Shown here one piece after another: positions 40,913-44,013 of a stretch of DNA of 44,013 nucleotides; positions within the stretch are counted from its first letter, which is position 1, and the number at the start of each line of letters is the position of its first letter. The position numbers were made by a program, and so were the translations under genes. The notes below the pieces were generated by a model, which saw only the letters and a list, made by a program, of their open reading frames with translations, searched no databases and was not told the origin of the DNA. The stretch is from Pseudooceanicola sp. HF7 (GTDB lineage: Bacteria; Pseudomonadota; Alphaproteobacteria; Rhodobacterales; Rhodobacteraceae). The stretch lies in assembly GCF_011806405.1 (NCBI RefSeq), contig NZ_JAATOW010000038.1:1-44013 (forward strand), in the 5' to 3' direction.

Positions 40913-42105
40913 TGCTGTTCCTCCTGTGTGTCCCGTCGGAAGGGTCCGAATGCGGTCAGCACCTCGATATCCTCGTCGACGGCGCGGGCTTCTGCCCGCA
41001 GGAATTCCCCCACCGCCTGGGACAGGCCCGGATCGGCGATCCAGTGAAGCGAATGGGTGTGGGCGGGCAGGTAGCCGCGCGCCAGCTTGTGTTCGCCCTG
41101 CGCGCCGGCCTCGACCCGCAGCTTGCCGGTGGCGATGGCATGGTCGATGGCCTGATAATAGCACAGTTCGAAATGCAGGCAGGGATGGTGTTCGATGCAG
41201 CCCCAGTAGCGCCCGAACAGGACCTCGCGCCCGATCATGTTCAGCGCCCCGGCCACGTTGCGCCCGTCGCGTTCGGCCAGCACCAGCAGGACGTCATCGC
41301 GCATCTCTTCCTGCACGATGTCGAAGAAGTCGCGCGTCAGGTAGGGTGTGCCCCACTTGCGGCTGCCGGTATCCATGTAGAAGCGCCAGAAATCGTCCCA
41401 GTGCTCCGGGCGGATGTCATCGCCGGTCAGCGCGTGGATCGTTCCGCCAAAGGCCTGGGCCTCGCGGCGTTCCTTGCGGATGTTCTTGCGCTTTCGCGAA
41501 CTGAGGCCGGCCAGGAAATCATCGAAATCCGCGTAATCCCGGTTCAGCCAGTGAAACTGGGTGGAATAGCGCCGCATCAGGCCCATGGCCTCGCCGGCGA
41601 CGGCCTCGGCTTCGGTGCAGAAGGTGGCATGCACGCCGGACAGGCCGCGATCCGCGGAGAGCTGCACCGCGCCCTGCACCAGGGCGGACAGCCCCTCTGC
41701 CTCGAACCCGGGTTTCACCAGGAAGCGCCGGCCGGTGGCGGGCGTGAAGGGCACGGCGATCTGCAGCTTGGGGTAAAACTGGCCGCCCGCGCGCTCATAG
41801 GCATGGGCCCAGTTGAAATCGAAGATGTATTCGCCCTGGCTGTGGGACTTGGCATAGGCCGGGGCCACGCCGATCAGCTCTCCGCCCATGCGGGCGGTCA
41901 GGTAGAAGGGCTGCCAGCCGGTCCCCGTCCCGACAGAGCCGCTGTCCTCCAGCGCCTTGAGAAAGCGCCAGGTGGTGAAGGGATCAAGCGGCCGCCCGCC
42001 ATCGGCGGCCTCGGGGCAGGCGCAGCTGTCCCAATCCGCCTGCGTGATCTCCGACAGGGAGGGCAGCAGGCGGATCTCGACGCTCTGATCGCGGGAAGTA
42101 TCCAT
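40909..42105 (-). CDS. COG3146 (DUF482) GNAT-like acyltransferase
   Basis: 398 aa, of a family annotated as GNAT/peptidogalycan biosynthesis protein with FemAB-like double fold. Landmarks: [33 protein letters not shown] in the first half, [13 protein letters not shown] at about 205-217, then [20 protein letters not shown] and [21 protein letters not shown]. The substrate has not been defined to my knowledge. The start at 42105 is a Met 43 residues into the open frame; the extra N-terminus reads as Cys/Arg-rich and overlaps the phosphodiesterase gene. It couples downstream to pterin dehydratase through ATGA. Confidence 0.9.
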   Translation of the reverse strand: MDTSRDQSVEIRLLPSLSEITQADWDSCACPEAADGGRPLDPFTTWRFLKALEDSGSVGTGTGWQPFYLTARMGGELIGVAPAYAKSHSQGEYIFDFNWAHAYERAGGQFYPKLQIAVPFTPATGRRFLVKPGFEAEGLSALVQGAVQLSADRGLSGVHATFCTEAEAVAGEAMGLMRRYSTQFHWLNRDYADFDDFLAGLSSRKRKNIRKERREAQAFGGTIHALTGDDIRPEHWDDFWRFYMDTGSRKWGTPYLTRDFFDIVQEEMRDDVLLVLAERDGRNVAGALNMIGREVLFGRYWGCIEHHPCLHFELCYYQAIDHAIATGKLRVEAGAQGEHKLARGYLPAHTHSLHWIADPGLSQAVGEFLRAEARAVDEDIEVLTAFGPFRRDTQEEQQ

Positions 42106-42137
42106 GGGGGCAGTATCTGTGTCACCCCGCCCCGGGA

Positions 42138-42914
42138 TCAAGCGGGAATGGGCGCCGGGTAATGTTCGAAGGTCACATTGTCGGCATGGGCCCGCGCAAG
42201 CGCTTCTTCTTCTGCAGAGCGGATGGTCCAGCACAGGACCGGGAAGCCGCTGTCGCGCAAGCCGGTGATCCTTTCGCGGGTCAGGTCATTGGCCTGGTGG
42301 CTGATGAAGCTGGCGCCCACGTCTTCCAGCGCGGAAATCGCGGCCAGTTCTGCGCGGCGGTCGTCCGACAGGTGGGACCAGTGCTCCGGATCATAGGCGG
42401 CGGTGGTCAGCCCGCGCGGAAACTGCGGCGCCTGGCGGGCGATCTGCACCATGCTGTGCGGGTTGAAGGACATGAACGCCAGCGGCCCCTCGTAGCCCAT
42501 GGCATCCTGCGCGGCGGCCTCTTCCAGCGCGCCAGGCACCGGGCCCATGGCGCCGTGCTGGTCCTTGATCTCCACCAGCAGGGGCACGCGGCCCGCGACC
42601 AGCTCCAGCACCTCGGCAAAGGTGGGGATCCCCGCCTTGCCGCCGGTCAGCGGGATTTCCCCCAGCTGGCGGGCGGTCTTGCCGTTGATGGGGCCGCTTT
42701 CGCCGGTCACGCGATCCAGGGTGGCGTCGTGAAAGACCATGGCCACGCCATCGGCAGACAGCTGCAGGTCGATCTCTATCCCGTAGCCCGCGTCAATGGC
42801 GGCCTGCACGGCTTCGATGCTGTTTTCGGGGCGGCCCGCATCGCGGTCATGATAGGCGCGATGGGCAACCGGCGCCCTCAGGAAGGCGCCGGGAAGGGCA
42901 GGGGTGCTGGGCAT
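42138..42914 (-). CDS. Glycerophosphodiester phosphodiesterase
   Basis: 258 aa, a TIM-barrel GDPD domain that hydrolyses glycerophosphodiesters to glycerol-3-phosphate and an alcohol. The metal and catalytic residues are present: His18-Arg19 (AHRAYHDR, Ala where Gly is common), Glu30-Asn31 (RPENS), Glu47 and Asp49 (EIDLQLSADG), and His62 (VFHDATLDR). LLVEIKD supplies a further Glu. No signal peptide, so cytoplasmic. It starts 3 nt after the RidA stop and is 32 nt before the acyltransferase, so it sits inside the operon. Possible role in phospholipid turnover. Confidence 0.93.
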   Translation of the reverse strand: MPSTPALPGAFLRAPVAHRAYHDRDAGRPENSIEAVQAAIDAGYGIEIDLQLSADGVAMVFHDATLDRVTGESGPINGKTARQLGEIPLTGGKAGIPTFAEVLELVAGRVPLLVEIKDQHGAMGPVPGALEEAAAQDAMGYEGPLAFMSFNPHSMVQIARQAPQFPRGLTTAAYDPEHWSHLSDDRRAELAAISALEDVGASFISHQANDLTRERITGLRDSGFPVLCWTIRSAEEEALARAHADNVTFEHYPAPIPA

Positions 42915-42917
42915 CTG

Positions 42918-43382
42918 TCAGGCGAGCTCGAAGATGCCTTCGATCTCTACCGCGACATTGCCGGGCAGCGCCCCGGCAGAGACGGCAGAGCGCGAATGAC
43001 GGCCGGCATCGCCCAGCACTTCGACCAGCAGGTCCGAGCAGCCGTTGATGACCACGGGCTGGCCGCCGAATTCCGGGGTGGAGTTCACGAAGCCGGTCAG
43101 CTTGACCACGCGCTTGAACTTGCTCCAGTCGCCGCCGCAGGCCGCCTTGACCTGTGCCAGCAGGGCCAGGCCGCAGTTTTTCGCCGCTTCGGCGCCCTGT
43201 TCCGGGGACAGCTCTGCGCCGACCTTGCCCTCGATCGGGCCGCTGTCATCCTTGGAGATCTGGCCGGACACGAAGAGCATGTTGCCGACCTGGACGAAGG
43301 GCACGTAGTTGGCAACGGGCGCCATGGCTTCGGGCAGGGTCAGGCCAAGTTCTTCCAGGCGGGCGTCGATATCGGTGGTCAT
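42918..43382 (-). CDS. RidA family protein (YjgF-like, long form)
   Basis: 154 aa, longer than the 128-aa classic RidA and matching the PF14588-type group. RidA enzymes deaminate reactive enamine/imine intermediates; subfamilies differ. The conserved Arg is Arg131 in GRHSRSAV and the Glu is Glu147 in VAVEIEGIFEL, both positions implicated in the active site. FVSGQISKDDSGPIEGKVG fits the family. The start at 43382 has GAGAGG 8 nt upstream; a longer reading is Ala/Pro/Arg-rich. It heads the leftward operon with GDPD, acyltransferase, pterin dehydratase and MscS. Confidence 0.93.
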   Translation of the reverse strand: MTTDIDARLEELGLTLPEAMAPVANYVPFVQVGNMLFVSGQISKDDSGPIEGKVGAELSPEQGAEAAKNCGLALLAQVKAACGGDWSKFKRVVKLTGFVNSTPEFGGQPVVINGCSDLLVEVLGDAGRHSRSAVSAGALPGNVAVEIEGIFELA

Positions 43383-43525
43383 GGAAATACCTCTCACGGT
43401 CGCAGGTGTGGGTGTCGCAATTGCCGCGACGCTACTAGGCGTGCCGGCGATTGCAACCGCGAAAGCGGGCGGGCGCGCGCAGCGCAGGGGGCTGCCCGCT
43501 GAACCTGCGCCGCCAGTTCCCTGCA

Positions 43526-43547
43526 CCGGCCCAAAGCGAGGGGCCGG
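43526..43547 (-). terminator. Hairpin after the HlyD-type gene
   Basis: CCGGCCC (43526-43532) with GGGCCGG (43541-43547), 8-nt loop, 10 nt beyond the 3' end of the leftward adaptor gene. No T-tract. Confidence 0.4.
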
Positions 43548-43557
43548 GCAGCGGGGA

Positions 43558-44013
43558 TCAGCGGAAGGCCCGGGCGAAGTAATCGGTGAAGGGCTTGACC
43601 AGGTAGGCCAGCGGCGACCGGTCGCCGGTACGCAGGTAGGCCTCGACCGGCATGCCGGGGATCAGGCGAAGGTTGCCGGGCAGTTTCTCTGCCTCGCCCT
43701 CGTTCAGGCGGATCTCGACCTGGAAATAGGTCGCGCCGCTGCTCTCGTCCCGGAAGGCATCGGCGCTGATCCGGGTCAGGGTCCCTTCCAGTTCCGGCGT
43801 GGTGCGCTGGTCGAAGGCCGGGAAGCGCAGCAGCACGTCCTGGCCCAGGTGCAGCGCATCGACATGGATCGGGGCGACCTGGGCGCCGATGACCAGCGGG
43901 CGGTCTTCCGGCACGATGTTCAGCAGCGGCTCTGCCGGGGTGATGACCGATCCCGGCCCGGTGACCTGCAGCCCGTAGACGATGCCGGTGACGGGCGCGC
44001 GGATCTGCAGCTG
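43558..44013 (-). CDS. HlyD family type I secretion periplasmic adaptor, C-terminal part
   Basis: Partial: 151 residues run off the right edge with no start in the window. This is the membrane-fusion subunit that links an ABC exporter to TolC. The stretch LQIRAPVTGIVYGLQVTGPG and then SVITPAEPLLNIVPED is the lipoyl-like/beta-barrel junction of HlyD proteins. RLIPGMPVEAYLRTGDRSPLAYLVKPFTDYFARAF is the usual C-terminus. GTG 43912-43914 is only an internal codon. The full gene, and probably the ABC exporter, lie to the right. Its substrate would be a C-terminally signalled protein such as an RTX protein, by family knowledge only. Confidence 0.92.
   Translation of the reverse strand, partial: QLQIRAPVTGIVYGLQVTGPGSVITPAEPLLNIVPEDRPLVIGAQVAPIHVDALHLGQDVLLRFPAFDQRTTPELEGTLTRISADAFRDESSGATYFQVEIRLNEGEAEKLPGNLRLIPGMPVEAYLRTGDRSPLAYLVKPFTDYFARAFR

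Noticed and set aside
1-44013. Prophage, transposon or genomic island
   Set aside because: No integrase, transposase, terminase, toxin-antitoxin pair or tRNA-associated repeat was seen, and base composition is even apart from short intergenic stretches.

Overview
The window looks like chromosomal DNA from a Rhodobacterales alphaproteobacterium (Roseobacter/Paracoccus side). Reasons: high G+C with strong third-position GC; alphaproteobacterial families (DUF2794, a DUF6478-like protein); a LexA box of the alphaproteobacterial GTTC-N7-GTTC type in front of imuB; and a dispersed intergenic element containing CCTCCGGCGGGAG of a kind I associate with this group. No rRNA, tRNA, CRISPR array, transposase, integrase or phage gene was seen. 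It reads as ordinary chromosome with short, densely packed operons.

Layout. 1-7322: an importer and catabolic operon, with a family 5 solute-binding protein (damaged 5' end at the window edge), two Dpp/Opp-type permeases, a fused double-ABC ATPase, an aldehyde dehydrogenase and an SDR dehydrogenase. 7323-7770: a repeat-rich gap (two dyads and five 11-bp tandem units) leading to asd. 8794-12733: a DUF4139 protein, a beta-carbonic anhydrase and an Hpt-like small protein, separated by hairpins and dispersed repeats. 12734-14982: M17 aminopeptidase translationally coupled to an NlpC/P60 peptidase. 15011-17233: DUF2794 and an SOS-controlled imuB without imuA or dnaE2 beside it. 17328-22074: cytochrome c', TetR regulator, UPF0178, HAD hydrolase, alpha/beta hydrolase and MFS transporter. 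22140-27712: zapE, a candidate small RNA with nested inverted repeats, then a leftward set of two CPBP proteases, accD and folC.

28030-34481: a lipoprotein, a DUF6478-like protein, a small hypothetical protein, a LysR regulator, a leftward operon (MoaB/CinA-N domain, GNAT, OmpA) and sfsA. 34587-37875: map, then leftward FAD reductase and rsmD, then a peroxiredoxin. 38265-39641: a divergent pair of a tyrosine-phosphatase-like protein and a GntR regulator. 39744-43382: a tightly overlapping five-gene leftward operon (RidA, glycerophosphodiesterase, COG3146 acyltransferase, pterin dehydratase, MscS). 43558-44013: the C-terminal part of an HlyD-type secretion adaptor running off the right edge.

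Translational coupling through 4-nt ATGA overlaps is very common here (nine cases, plus one GTGA and one 1-nt overlap). The most interesting non-coding signal is at 23243-23476: a leftward promoter, about 130 nt of structured RNA with an anti-Shine-Dalgarno stretch, a strong terminator, and four 9-mers arranged as nested inverted repeats over the promoter. All functions come from reading translated sequences; no database search was run.
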